From: JBCBTJ01 sp039818665
Lineage (GTDB): Bacteria > Pseudomonadota > Alphaproteobacteria > Caulobacterales > Hyphomonadaceae
NCBI GenBank assembly: GCA_039818665.1
Contig: JBCBTJ010000009.1
Span: 3,343-67,342, forward strand
Length of the DNA stretch: 64,000 nt
Reading direction: 5' to 3'
Shown: positions 17,109-26,243 of the stretch, piece after piece
Numbering within the stretch: position 1 is the first letter of the stretch
How the letters are laid out: each line of letters begins with the position of its first letter
Program-made: the position numbers and the translations under genes
The notes under the pieces: generated by a model
What the model saw: the letters and a program-made list of their open reading frames with translations, nothing else
Told to the model about the DNA's origin: nothing
Databases searched by the model: none

Positions 17109-18143
17109 ATGGCGAAAACGCTGCGCGCGGCTGTCTTAGGCGCTTCGGGCTATACGGGCGCCGAAACGATCCGCCTGCTCGCCGGCCATGACCGCGTCGA
17201 GGTCGTCGCCGCCTCGGCCAACGCGCTTGCGGGAAAACGTCTCGCAGACGTGTTTCCGCATCTCGCCGCAGCGGACCTGCCGCTCGTCGAGGCGGACGCG
17301 GTGGACTGGACGGGCGTTGATGTGGCGTTCGGCTGCCTGCCGCACGGCGCGAGCCAAGACATCATCGAGGCGCTGCCGGACACGGTCCGGGTCATCGACC
17401 TCTCCGCCGACTATCGCTTGCGCGACGCCCGCCTTTACGAGGCCGCCTATGGCCGTCATCACATCGCGCCGGAGCGGACGCGGACCGCCGTCTACGGGCT
17501 GACCGAGCACGCCAGAGGCCGCTTGCCGGACGCCGACGTCATCGCATGCCCCGGCTGCTACCCGACCGCGACGCTGCTCGCCCTGTTGCCGCCGGTCGGC
17601 GCCGGTCTGGTCGACCTTGAGCAGCTGATCGTAGACGCCAAATCCGGTGTGTCCGGCGCGGGCAGGGGCCTAAAGGAAGGTAACCTCTTCAGCGAGGCGG
17701 CCGAGGGCCTGCACCCCTACGGCGTCGGCGCCCACCGCCACGCGCCCGAGATCGAGCAGGAGCTGGCGATCGCGGCGGGCGAGGGCGTCGCCGTGACCTT
17801 CACCCCGCATCTCGTGCCCATGGTCCGCGGCGAACTCGTCACATGCTACGTTCATGGCGAGACCAATCATATCCGCGCCGAACTCGAACGCGCCTATGAA
17901 GGCGAGCGCTTCGTCCATGTTCTGACCGAAGGCGCGCCGCCGCCCGACACCCGCCATGTGCGCGGGACCAATCATTGCCGGATCAGCGTCCATCGCGACC
18001 GCGCCCCCGGCCGCACGATCATCGTCGCTGTGATCGACAATTTGGTGAAGGGCTCCGGCGGGCAAGCGATCCAAAATTTGAACGCCGCTATGGGATGGGA
18101 CGAGGGGCTCGGGCTTGCCGGCTTGCAACCGCTTTTCCCCTGA
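17109..18143 (+). CDS. argC: N-acetyl-gamma-glutamyl-phosphate reductase
   Basis: This enzyme uses NADPH to reduce N-acetylglutamyl phosphate to the semialdehyde in arginine biosynthesis. The N-terminal Rossmann motif is LGASGYTGAETIRL. The catalytic cysteine lies in ACPGCYPTATLLAL, followed by DAKSGVSGAGRG and the HRHAPEIEQEL segment with the conserved His. The length of 344 residues is normal for the long form. The ATG at 17109 was chosen over a TTG two codons earlier, with GAAGGG upstream. It follows the ribosomal operon, a common alphaproteobacterial order, but a terminator lies in between. Confidence 0.96.
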   Translation: MAKTLRAAVLGASGYTGAETIRLLAGHDRVEVVAASANALAGKRLADVFPHLAAADLPLVEADAVDWTGVDVAFGCLPHGASQDIIEALPDTVRVIDLSADYRLRDARLYEAAYGRHHIAPERTRTAVYGLTEHARGRLPDADVIACPGCYPTATLLALLPPVGAGLVDLEQLIVDAKSGVSGAGRGLKEGNLFSEAAEGLHPYGVGAHRHAPEIEQELAIAAGEGVAVTFTPHLVPMVRGELVTCYVHGETNHIRAELERAYEGERFVHVLTEGAPPPDTRHVRGTNHCRISVHRDRAPGRTIIVAVIDNLVKGSGGQAIQNLNAAMGWDEGLGLAGLQPLFP

Positions 18144-18180
18144 AGCCTATCAAATCGACACGTAAATTCGCCCCCGACAT

Positions 18181-18290
18181 GTGCAAGTCCGGCCAAAGAC
18201 CTGGACTCTTACCCCAATATCCATAGGCCCTGTTTTTTCGCATCGACACTGTCGATGTCGCGCGGCTTTGAGTGCAAGTGCGCGGAAAAC
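18181..18290 (+). repeat. Dispersed non-coding element, copy A, with a 17-bp palindrome
   Basis: This lies in the gap between the convergent genes argC and phaC. Its centre is the near-perfect palindrome CATCGACACTGTCGATG at 18241-18257. The 110 nt align without gaps to the reverse complement of 41417-41526, with 72 identical positions (65 per cent by my count). The best conserved parts are the palindrome, AAGACCTG before it and CTTTGAGT..AAGT after it. A GTGCAAGT direct repeat flanks it at 18181 and 18273. There is no coding potential. It may be a small repeat family, an operator region or a structured RNA. Confidence 0.6.
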
Positions 18291-18339
18291 CAAACGCAAA
18301 AACAACGCTGTCGGCGAGCGGTTTGGCGAATGAAAGAGT

Positions 18340-20169
18340 CTAGGTCAGGCCGCGCTCTTTCCGGATGTCCGAAAGCCGCGCTTTGACATAAGTCCCAGGC
18401 GCCGCGCCGAGGCCTTTGTCTTCAGGCTCTAGAGCCTCGATTTTCTTACCGGATTTCGGTCCGAGCCACTCATGCCAAGTCGGCCACCAGGAGCCCGGCA
18501 GCTCTTCGGCGTCTTTCAGCCAAGCTTCCGCGCTCTCCGGCAGGTCTTCATTGATCCAATGCTGATATTTCTTAGCGTCCGGATGGTTCACGACCCCGGC
18601 GATATGGCCGGATCCGGCGAGCACGAAGGTCGTGTCGCCGCCCAGCGCGCGGGCGGTCCGATAGACGGAATCGAAGGGGCAAATATGGTCCTCGCGACCC
18701 GCCTGAACGAGGGCTGGGATCTTGATGTCTTTGAGGTTTACGGGCTCGCCGAGCACTTTGAACCGGCCTTCGGCGAGGGCGTTTTCGCCGTAAAGGTCCC
18801 GCAAATAAGTCTTGTAAAGCGGCCCGGGAATATTGGTCTGATCGGCGTTCCAATAGAGCAGGTCGAAGGGGCGGGGCTTCTTTCCCATCATGTAATTGTC
18901 GACCACATAGCGCCAGACGAGATCGACCGGCCGCAGCCAATTGAACGTTTCGCCCATGGCCTCGCCGGGCATAATGCCTTGATTTTCCTCTATTAAGCCC
19001 TCATACAGCGCGACCCCTTCCGGGGAGGTGAAGGCAAGGAGGTCGCCGGCGAGTTTGAAATCCGATTGCGAGGCGAAGAAGGTCGCCGACTTGATCCGCT
19101 TGTCTTTCTTCTTGGCCATATAGGCGAGGGCGCCGGTCAGCAGGCTGCCGCCGATACAGTAGCCGACCGCGTTAACGGCCTCCGCCCCGCTCGCCTCCAG
19201 CGTCGCATCCAGGGCGGCGAAGGCGCCTTGCTCGATATAATCGTCCCAGGTGTAGTCCTTCGTTGTCTCGTCCGCCGACCGCCAAGACACGACAAAGACC
19301 GTGTACCCCTTGCTGGTCAGCCACCGGATCATCGAATTTTCTTCACGAAGATCAAGGATGTAATACTTGTTGATCCAAGGCGGCAGGATCAGCAGCGGCG
19401 TCGAAAACACCTTCTTCCGCGAAGGCGCGAACTGGATCAGCTCGATCAAATCGTTTCTAAAAACGACCTGCCCCGGCGCAGTCGCAACGTTCACCCCGAT
19501 CTCAAAAGGCGTCTCGTCGGTCTGGCTGATCATCAGCTTGCCGCCGCCGCGCTTTAAGTCGGCGCGGGCTTGCCGCAAGCCCTCCAAGACGCTCTCGCCG
19601 CCGGTTTCCAGCATCTTCTTCATGACGGTCGGATTGGTGGCGAAGAAGTTCGTCGGCGAAAACGCGTCGGCGGTTTGCTTTGCAAAGAACCGAGCGCGCC
19701 GTCGATCGGCGTCGGACAGATCGTCGGCCGCATCGATCACCGACATCATCCACCGCGTATTCAGCTCATAGGTCCGCCGCATAAACTCAAAAGTAGGATT
19801 CTGAGACCATTCAGGATCCGAAAACCGCCTGTCGCGGGAGGGTTCTAAATGGTTACCGGACATCATGTCCTGGAACAGGCCGACCCAGCCCTGCCACAGT
19901 TCCATATTCGCGTTCATAAGGTTGGCCGGGTGGGTCATGAGCGACCGGCTCACTTTCCCGAAGGCGGTGCTCGCGCCGAAGGGATCGGGCTTGGACGGCC
20001 CGCCAAGCGAGGAGAACGTCGATCCGGCGAGGATGTCGTTCATCAAGCCTTGGCTTTCGCGGGTCGCCTCCGCCATCACGACGCTCAATTTCTGGATCTT
20101 TTCAGGATCCTGCGCCGCGAACATTTCACTCAAGGTCGGAGCGGGCGCTCCGCTCTTCGTCGCCGACAT
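18340..20169 (-). CDS. phaC: Class I poly(3-hydroxyalkanoate) synthase
   Basis: This 609-residue synthase polymerises 3-hydroxyacyl-CoA into storage polyester at the granule surface. The alpha/beta-hydrolase core carries the lipase-like box GYCIGGS, with the nucleophile Cys at residue 338 instead of Ser. The catalytic Asp is in GREDHICPFDS and the His in GSGHIAGVVNHP. LPPWINKYYILDL and the N-terminal region with PANLMNANMELWQGW are typical of class I, which needs no PhaE partner. The ATG at 20169 has GAGG about 9 nt upstream; a TTG two codons earlier was rejected. No phaA, phaB, phasin or phaR is adjacent; the only related gene in the window is 3-hydroxybutyrate dehydrogenase at 48.7 kb. Confidence 0.95.
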   Translation of the reverse strand: MSATKSGAPAPTLSEMFAAQDPEKIQKLSVVMAEATRESQGLMNDILAGSTFSSLGGPSKPDPFGASTAFGKVSRSLMTHPANLMNANMELWQGWVGLFQDMMSGNHLEPSRDRRFSDPEWSQNPTFEFMRRTYELNTRWMMSVIDAADDLSDADRRRARFFAKQTADAFSPTNFFATNPTVMKKMLETGGESVLEGLRQARADLKRGGGKLMISQTDETPFEIGVNVATAPGQVVFRNDLIELIQFAPSRKKVFSTPLLILPPWINKYYILDLREENSMIRWLTSKGYTVFVVSWRSADETTKDYTWDDYIEQGAFAALDATLEASGAEAVNAVGYCIGGSLLTGALAYMAKKKDKRIKSATFFASQSDFKLAGDLLAFTSPEGVALYEGLIEENQGIMPGEAMGETFNWLRPVDLVWRYVVDNYMMGKKPRPFDLLYWNADQTNIPGPLYKTYLRDLYGENALAEGRFKVLGEPVNLKDIKIPALVQAGREDHICPFDSVYRTARALGGDTTFVLAGSGHIAGVVNHPDAKKYQHWINEDLPESAEAWLKDAEELPGSWWPTWHEWLGPKSGKKIEALEPEDKGLGAAPGTYVKARLSDIRKERGLT

Positions 20170-20228
20170 GCCCAATAGCCTCGCTCTTCTGCGCGAATAT
20201 CCTTATGTTACAGGAAGATTGGTGAATC

Positions 20229-20654
20229 GTGAGCCTTAGGATGAAAAAAGCGCTTATCGGCGCCATTGGCGGCGGAGCGGCCGCTCTGAGCGGCTGTTCC
20301 GGCTCGTTCAGCAGGGTCATGGACAGCGTGGCGGAGGCGCCGGGCTGGTACGCTGAGCGTCGCCAGGAAATTCGCGGCGAGGGCTATCCTGAAATCGGCG
20401 CCGTGCCGGAGGTCGCGCCGGCTGTTCGCAACGACCAATCCTTGGAGTTGACCAAGGAAGAAAGCCGCCTTGCAAAAGCCGCTTTTTTGGCCGATCCCCG
20501 CTCGGAATTCTCGACTATGTCGGGGGACGACATCGAGGCGTTGGCGGCGTCCTGGCGCGAAGGTCTCGATCGAGATTTGGGTCCGGAGAATTTTCTAACC
20601 GAAGACGAGATCGCGAGGATGCGCCGCCTGTTCTATAGCCGCCGTCCAAGCTAG
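20229..20654 (+). CDS. Small predicted lipoprotein
   Basis: This 141-residue protein has a short signal peptide and a lipobox LSGC (Cys at about residue 23), so it is predicted to be an envelope lipoprotein. The mature part is charged and mainly helical, with TKEESRLAKAAFLADPR and a C-terminal EDEIARMRRLFYSRRP. I do not recognise a named family. The start could be the GTG at 20229 or the ATG at 20241; neither has an ideally placed Shine-Dalgarno sequence. It is divergent from phaC, with 59 nt between the starts, and lies 29 nt before the aminotransferase gene on the same strand. Confidence 0.65.
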   Translation: MSLRMKKALIGAIGGGAAALSGCSGSFSRVMDSVAEAPGWYAERRQEIRGEGYPEIGAVPEVAPAVRNDQSLELTKEESRLAKAAFLADPRSEFSTMSGDDIEALAASWREGLDRDLGPENFLTEDEIARMRRLFYSRRPS

Positions 20655-20683
20655 CCAGGCGCGAAGGCGCCACGGAAGCAGCC

Positions 20684-21886
20684 ATGGAATTTCACAAAAT
20701 CCGGCGTTTGCCGCCTTATGTTTTTGAACAGGTCAACCGGCGTGCGGCGACGCTTCGTGCGGACGGGGCGGATATCATCGATCTCGGCATGGGCAATCCG
20801 GACCTGCCGACCCCGCCGCATATCATTGATAAGCTTGTAGAAACCGCTCACAAGCCGAAGACCAATCGTTACTCGGCCTCACGCGGCATCCCCGGCCTGC
20901 GCCGCGCGCTGGCGAATTACTACGACCGCCGGTTCGGGGTCTCGCTCGACCATGACCGCGAAGTCGTCGTCACGCTTGGTTCGAAAGAGGGCTATGCGAA
21001 CCTCGCCCAAGCGATCTCGGCGCCGGGTGATGTGATCCTCGCGCCCAATCCGTCTTACCCGATCCACTCCTTTGGATTCATCATGGCCGGCGCGACGATC
21101 CGGCACGTGCAAGCCGATACGCCCGAGCAGTATTTGTCCGGCCTCGGAGCCGCCGTGCGCCATAGCGTGCCGCCGCCCACCGCCATGGTGCTTTGCTACC
21201 CGTCCAATCCGACCGCGGCGACTGTGGATCTCGACTTCTACAAAGACGCTGTCGCCTTTGCGAAGAAGCACGATATCTGGATCCTCTCAGACCTCGCCTA
21301 CAACGAAATCTATTTCGAAGAGCCGACCCCCTCGATTTTGCAGGTCGACGGCGCGCGCGACATCGCGGTCGAGACCACGACCATGTCCAAAACCTACAGC
21401 ATGGCCGGCTGGCGCGTCGGTTTCGCCGCGGGCAATGAGCGCCTCATCTCGGCGCTGGCGCGCGTGAAATCCTATCTGGACTACGGCGCTTACACGCCGA
21501 TCCAAGTCGCCGCCTGCGAAGCGCTCAACGGCCCGCAGGACTGCGTTGATGAGATGCGCCAGACCTACAAGGCGCGCCGAGACGCCCTCGTGGAGAGCTT
21601 CGGACGCGCGGGCTGGGACGTGCCATCCCCGAAAGCGTCGATGTTCGCCTGGGCCCCGATCCCTGAATCATATCGGGAAAGGGGCAGCCTAGAGTTCGCG
21701 ATCGACCTGATCACCGAAGCGCACGTCGCCGTCTCGCCGGGCGCCGGTTTCGGCGAATATGGCGACGGCCATGTGCGCCTCGCGCTCGTGGAGAATGAGC
21801 AGCGGATCCGACAAGCGGCTAGGAATGTTCGCAAATTCCTGCAAAACCGCGGCGTGGATGCGGCGCACGCGACCGCCGCGGAGTGA
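20684..21886 (+). CDS. Class I/II PLP-dependent aminotransferase (AlaC-like)
   Basis: This 400-residue fold type I aminotransferase is close to AlaC and LL-diaminopimelate aminotransferase-like proteins. The PLP lysine lies in TTTMSKTYSMAGWRVGF. LGMGNPDLPTPP is at the N-terminus, followed by CYPSNPT and SDLAYNEIYFE, which carry the cofactor-binding Asn, Asp and Tyr. The start at 20684 follows GGAAG. The gene lies 17 nt before homoserine dehydrogenase, the usual arrangement in Caulobacterales, where it is often annotated as an alanine or aspartate aminotransferase. Its in vivo substrate pair is not visible, but the context suggests aspartate-family amino acid metabolism. Confidence 0.9.
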   Translation: MEFHKIRRLPPYVFEQVNRRAATLRADGADIIDLGMGNPDLPTPPHIIDKLVETAHKPKTNRYSASRGIPGLRRALANYYDRRFGVSLDHDREVVVTLGSKEGYANLAQAISAPGDVILAPNPSYPIHSFGFIMAGATIRHVQADTPEQYLSGLGAAVRHSVPPPTAMVLCYPSNPTAATVDLDFYKDAVAFAKKHDIWILSDLAYNEIYFEEPTPSILQVDGARDIAVETTTMSKTYSMAGWRVGFAAGNERLISALARVKSYLDYGAYTPIQVAACEALNGPQDCVDEMRQTYKARRDALVESFGRAGWDVPSPKASMFAWAPIPESYRERGSLEFAIDLITEAHVAVSPGAGFGEYGDGHVRLALVENEQRIRQAARNVRKFLQNRGVDAAHATAAE

Positions 21887-21903
21887 CAAAAGGACAATTG
21901 GGC

Positions 21904-23190
21904 ATGGAGACGATCCGCATCGGGATCGCCGGGCTCGGCAATGTCGGTTGCGGCTTGATCGACCTCGTAGAGCGCCAGTCGAAGCTGCGACTGCCCGGCC
22001 AGGTGTCGATCGCCGGGGTCAGCGCGCGAAGCCGCTCTCGGAACCGGCCCGTCTCTATCGACGGATATCGCTGGTTCGACGACCCGGCGGAGCTGGCCGC
22101 CGACAGCGAAGTCGATGTTTTCGTAGAACTTGTCGGCGGGTCGGACGGTCCGGCGAAGAAAGCCGTCGAAACCGCGCTCCGGGCCGGAAAATCCGTGGTC
22201 ACCGCCAACAAGGCCCTGATCGCCGAACACGGCCAAGACCTGGCGAAGATCGCCGAAGACCAGGACGTGAACCTACTCTTCGAAGCCGCCGTCGCCGGCG
22301 GCGTGCCGGTGGTGCGCGTGCTTCGAGACTCTCTCGCGGGCATCGAAGTCACCCGCGTAGCGGGGATTCTCAACGGCACGTGCAATTTCCTGCTGACGGA
22401 AATGCTCGCCTCCGAGCGAGATTACGACGTCGTTCTCGAAGAGGCCCAAAGGCTCGGCTACGCGGAAGCGGACCCGACACTGGATGTGTCTGGCATGGAC
22501 GCGGCCCACAAGGCCGCGATCCTATCGGCGATGGCCTTTTCCGCCGATCTCAACTTCTCCAAAGTCGATGTCAGCGGGGTTGACCAGCTGCGGCTGCTCG
22601 ACCTCAGTCTCGCCGACCGGCTCGGGCTTCGGATCAAGCTGATCGCCGAAGGCGTTTTAACCGACAGCGGCGTCGTGTGCCGGGTCGCGCCGGTGGCCCT
22701 TGACCGAGCGCATCCGCTGGCCTCGGTGAACGGCAGCTTGAACACCGTGCGGGTGGAGGGCGATCCCGTGGGCGCGGTGACCATGACCGGCCCTGGCGCA
22801 GGCGCGGGACCGACAGCCAGCGCCGTGATGGGAGACATCGCGTTCTTGTTCCAGCCGGGCGCCGCCTCGCCATTCGGGGCCGCTGGCCACCACGCCGCAC
22901 GGGTCTTCACGCAGGCTCCCGCCGACGAGCGCGCGCCCTGGTTTCTCCGGGTCCGCCTGGCTGACGAATCAGGCGCTCTCGCGCAATTGTCCGAAGCGCT
23001 GGCTGGCGCAGGCGTGTCGATCGACAAATTAATCCAGGAATCGGCCGCAATAGACGGCGCCGCGCCAATCGCAATTGTGACGCACGAATGCGCCCGCGCG
23101 GGCGTGGATGAGGCCGTACGCGCCGTCGAGCGTCTCGAGACAAGCGTTGACGCGGCGCGCTTGATCCGTATCGAAACCTCAGACCGATAA
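21904..23190 (+). CDS. hom: Homoserine dehydrogenase with C-terminal ACT domain
   Basis: This enzyme reduces aspartate semialdehyde to homoserine, on the path to threonine and methionine. The nucleotide-binding motif is GIAGLGNVGCGL at the N-terminus. VTANKALIAEHG, AAVAGGVPVVR, GILNGTCNFLLTEM and the catalytic-domain stretch DPTLDVSGMDAAHKAAIL are all present. The last 80 residues (from WFLRVRLADESGALAQLS) are an ACT domain, which suggests threonine feedback control. The frame opens at 21883 by overlapping the preceding stop. The ATG at 21904, with AGGA upstream, is the likely start (428 residues). glpX follows after 30 nt. Confidence 0.96.
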   Translation: METIRIGIAGLGNVGCGLIDLVERQSKLRLPGQVSIAGVSARSRSRNRPVSIDGYRWFDDPAELAADSEVDVFVELVGGSDGPAKKAVETALRAGKSVVTANKALIAEHGQDLAKIAEDQDVNLLFEAAVAGGVPVVRVLRDSLAGIEVTRVAGILNGTCNFLLTEMLASERDYDVVLEEAQRLGYAEADPTLDVSGMDAAHKAAILSAMAFSADLNFSKVDVSGVDQLRLLDLSLADRLGLRIKLIAEGVLTDSGVVCRVAPVALDRAHPLASVNGSLNTVRVEGDPVGAVTMTGPGAGAGPTASAVMGDIAFLFQPGAASPFGAAGHHAARVFTQAPADERAPWFLRVRLADESGALAQLSEALAGAGVSIDKLIQESAAIDGAAPIAIVTHECARAGVDEAVRAVERLETSVDAARLIRIETSDR

Positions 23191-23220
23191 CCGGCGCGTC
23201 CTGCGTCCAGAGGGGTTTCA

Positions 23221-24180
23221 ATGACACAAGAGACGCTGACGCCGCTGCTGGCGGACTCCATGGCGAGGGTGACCGAAGTCGCAGCGATCGCGGCGTCCAA
23301 GCTTGTCGGCCGCGGGGATGAGAAGGCCGCCGACGCCGCAGCGGTGGACGCGATGCGCACCGCTTTGAACGGCATCGAAATGCGCGGCCGCATCGTCATT
23401 GGAGAGGGCGAGCGCGATGAAGCGCCCATGCTCTATATCGGCGAAGAAGTGGGCACGGGGCAGGGCGATGAGATCGACATCGCTTTGGATCCGTTGGAAG
23501 GCACGACTCTGACCGCAAAAGCGATGGCCAATGCGCTCGCGGTGCTGGCGGTCTCGCCGCGCGGCGGGCTGCTGCACGCGCCTGACGTTTATATGGACAA
23601 AATCGCGATCGGACCCGGCTTTCCGGAGGGGCTGGTGGATCTCGACGCCACCCCGGCTGACAATGCGAAAGCCATCGCCGAGTTCAAAGGCTGCGATATC
23701 ACGGATGTGACGGTTTGCGTCCTCGATCGTCCCCGTCACAGCGACATCATTCAAAGCCTGCGCGGGGCCGGCGCTCGGATCGCGCTGATCTCCGACGGCG
23801 ATGTGGCGGGCGTCATCAACACGACGGATCCTGCGACGGGCATTGATCTGTATGTCGGCCAGGGCGGCGCGCCGGAGGGCGTTCTCGCGGCGGCGGCGCT
23901 AAAGTGTGTCGGCGGCCAAATGCAAGGCCGCTTGCATTTCCGCAACGACGATGAACGCGGGCGGGCGCATCGCGTAGGCATCACGGACCTCGACCAACGC
24001 TACGACCTCAACGAACTCGCCTCCGGCGAAACGGTGTTCTGCGCGACGGGCGTCACCAAGGGTGGCTTGCTCGACGGGGTGACGGCTCAATCCGGCGAGG
24101 TGCGCACGCACACCCTCGTTATGACCTCGAGCGATAAGATGGTTCGTTACATTCGCTCCCATCGGCGCGCGGACGCCTAG
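23221..24180 (+). CDS. glpX: Class II fructose-1,6-bisphosphatase
   Basis: This 319-residue Mn2+-dependent phosphatase of the GlpX type serves gluconeogenesis. Metal-binding motifs are visible: the N-terminal VIGEGERDEAPMLYIGE and DIALDPLEGTTLTAKA, with the Asp-Pro-Leu-Glu-Gly-Thr loop. ALISDGDVAG and GQGGAPEGVLAAAALKC are also typical. The ATG at 23221 has AGAGGGG about 6 nt upstream. It sits between hom and recJ, a conserved order in Caulobacter relatives. In some alphaproteobacteria such enzymes also hydrolyse sedoheptulose-1,7-bisphosphate, which cannot be judged here. Confidence 0.95.
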   Translation: MTQETLTPLLADSMARVTEVAAIAASKLVGRGDEKAADAAAVDAMRTALNGIEMRGRIVIGEGERDEAPMLYIGEEVGTGQGDEIDIALDPLEGTTLTAKAMANALAVLAVSPRGGLLHAPDVYMDKIAIGPGFPEGLVDLDATPADNAKAIAEFKGCDITDVTVCVLDRPRHSDIIQSLRGAGARIALISDGDVAGVINTTDPATGIDLYVGQGGAPEGVLAAAALKCVGGQMQGRLHFRNDDERGRAHRVGITDLDQRYDLNELASGETVFCATGVTKGGLLDGVTAQSGEVRTHTLVMTSSDKMVRYIRSHRRADA

Positions 24181-24186
24181 CACGCT

Positions 24187-25962
24187 GTGGCGACCGACCA
24201 CCTGCTCGGCGTTTCGGCATCGCTGACGGGGCGGTATTGGACCTTGGCGGAGGTCGACGACGCGGCGACGCGGAAGCTCGCCGCCGCGGCTGATGCGCCT
24301 GATCTGATCGCGCGCCTGATGGCGCAGCGCGGCGTCGACCCTTCCGAGGCGGAGCGCTTTTTGAAGCCCACGCTTCGAGATTTTTTCCCAGACCCGTCCA
24401 GCTTCGCGGACATGGATCGAGCCGCCGAGCTGACGCTCGACGCCATTCTCGAAGACAAGCGTGTCACAGTCTTCGCCGATTATGACGTCGATGGCGGCAC
24501 GGCGTCGGCCATTCTCGCCCGCTACTTTCGCGCCTGGGGCCGTGAGCTTGGCCTTTACGTGCCCGACCGGCTCACCGAAGGATACGGCCCGTCGCCCGAG
24601 GCGTTTCGGAACCTAAAGATTAGCGGCGCGGAACTGGTGATAACCGTAGATTGCGGCGCGGCTGCACGCGAAGCGCTCGATGAGGCGCAGCGGATCGAGC
24701 TTCCGGTCATCGTCCTCGACCACCATTTGATGCATGGTGGATTGCCGCCAGCCGCAGCATTGGTGAACCCCAATCGCCCAGATTGCGGGTCAGGCTGCGG
24801 TCATCTGGCGGGCGCCGGCGTCGCCTATGTCTTCGCCGCTGCCGTGAACAGGCTCGCCAAGCAGCGTGGCGTGGCGCCGGAGGCCGGCCTGCCGGATCTT
24901 CTGCAGTGGCTGGACCTCTGCGCGCTCGGCACGCTCTGCGACATGGCCCCGCTAAAGGGTGTGAACCGGGCCTTCGCAATCCAAGGCCTGAAGATCATGG
25001 CGCGCGGCGAAAACCCCGGCTTACGGGCTCTGGCCGATGTCGCCGGCATTGGCGCGATCAATAGCGTTTATCACGCCACCTTCATGCTCGGTCCGCGTCT
25101 CAACGCCGGCGGCCGCATTGGTGATCCATGGCTGGCGGCCAAGCTGCTCGCCGTGGACGACCGCGCGGAGGCGATTGCGCTCGCTGAGCGCCTGCACGCT
25201 TTGAATGATGAGCGAAAAGCGGTCGAGGCTGAGATCCTACAACAGGCGGAAGCGCAGGCGAGCAAGCAATTGGAGGATGACCCGGGCCTCTCGGCGATCG
25301 TCGCCGCAGGGGAAGGCTGGCATCCCGGCGTGATCGGTATCGTCGCCGGACGCTTGAAAGACAAATTCCACCTCCCGGCCGTTGCAATCGGCTGGGGAGA
25401 CGGGCTCGGCCCAGTTGCCAAGGGCTCCGCGCGCTCGGTCAGCGGCGTCAACATTGGCGACGCCATTTCCAAGGCGGCGTCCAACGGCGTGATCCTATCG
25501 GGCGGAGGCCACGCCATGGCTGGTGGTCTCAGCCTTCACCCCGAACAGGTTTCGGATTTCGCCGGTTGGCTGAACAATGAAGTTTCCCAAAACAGGATCG
25601 CCGTCGACGCAGCAAAGGAGCTCAAAGCCGACGCCATGCTGGGACCCGGCGCGGCGACCGTTGAGTTCGCGGACGCTTTGGAGCGGATCGGCCCGTTCGG
25701 TGCGGGCGCGCCGCAACCGGTTTTCGCCATCGCCGATGTGACCATTGCGAGCGCCCGGCGCATCGGCGCAAACCATGTTCGTTTCACCGCCGAAGACGCG
25801 AGCGGTCGATTGGACGGGGTCGCATGGCGCGTCGCCGATACCGACCTGGGGCAGGCGTTGCTGGCGCGTGAACGCCTTCATCTGGCTGGTCGAATAAAGG
25901 CGGACGAGTGGAACGGCCGCCGCCGCGTCCAGTTCGAGTTGGCTGACGCTGCGCGCGCATAA
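24187..25962 (+). CDS. recJ: Single-stranded-DNA-specific exonuclease RecJ
   Basis: This 591-residue 5'-3' exonuclease of the DHH family acts in recombination and mismatch repair. Motif I is ADYDVDGGTASA, the metal-binding DHH is in VIVLDHHLMHGG, and the DHHA1 domain contains GGGHAMAGGLSL. GPRLNAGGRIGDPWLA and the C-terminal OB-like region (about residues 460-590) are as expected. The start is a GTG at 24187, 6 nt after the glpX stop. No ribosome-binding site is obvious, so it may be translated by coupling. The gene is followed by tRNA-Glu. Confidence 0.95.
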   Translation: MATDHLLGVSASLTGRYWTLAEVDDAATRKLAAAADAPDLIARLMAQRGVDPSEAERFLKPTLRDFFPDPSSFADMDRAAELTLDAILEDKRVTVFADYDVDGGTASAILARYFRAWGRELGLYVPDRLTEGYGPSPEAFRNLKISGAELVITVDCGAAAREALDEAQRIELPVIVLDHHLMHGGLPPAAALVNPNRPDCGSGCGHLAGAGVAYVFAAAVNRLAKQRGVAPEAGLPDLLQWLDLCALGTLCDMAPLKGVNRAFAIQGLKIMARGENPGLRALADVAGIGAINSVYHATFMLGPRLNAGGRIGDPWLAAKLLAVDDRAEAIALAERLHALNDERKAVEAEILQQAEAQASKQLEDDPGLSAIVAAGEGWHPGVIGIVAGRLKDKFHLPAVAIGWGDGLGPVAKGSARSVSGVNIGDAISKAASNGVILSGGGHAMAGGLSLHPEQVSDFAGWLNNEVSQNRIAVDAAKELKADAMLGPGAATVEFADALERIGPFGAGAPQPVFAIADVTIASARRIGANHVRFTAEDASGRLDGVAWRVADTDLGQALLARERLHLAGRIKADEWNGRRRVQFELADAARA

Positions 25963-26020
25963 AGCAGTGTGCTTGCGAGCGCGTGAATCCCCCGCTATAT
26001 GCTCCCTCTCCAAACCAAGC

Positions 26021-26095
26021 GGTCCCTTCGTCTATCGGTTAGGACGCCAGGTTTTCAACCTGGAAAGAGGGGTTCGATTCCCCTAGGGACTGCCA
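26021..26095 (+). tRNA. tRNA-Glu (TTC)
   Basis: This is a complete cloverleaf. The acceptor GGTCCCT pairs with AGGGACT (G1-T72 is a wobble pair). The anticodon stem CCAGG/CCTGG encloses the loop TTTTCAA with anticodon TTC at 26054-26056, the T-arm carries GGTTCGATT, and CCA is encoded at 26093-26095. Confidence 0.97.
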
Positions 26096-26243
26096 GGTTG
26101 AGAGGCTCCTAAGCGCCGTGAAATGGGCGAATTCCGCGGTTTAGCTGGTCATCGTGGTGATTGCTTGCGGCGGGCGCTCGGGTGGATCGTGACATCGTCG
26201 CTCAAGAGCTTTAGATTCAGGCGCAAGGGGAAACTGGGCGCTG

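Noticed and set aside
18231..18257. T run plus palindrome as an intrinsic terminator between argC and phaC
   Set aside because: The T run precedes the hairpin on the plus strand, and on the minus strand the hairpin is followed by A residues. The order is wrong for both directions.
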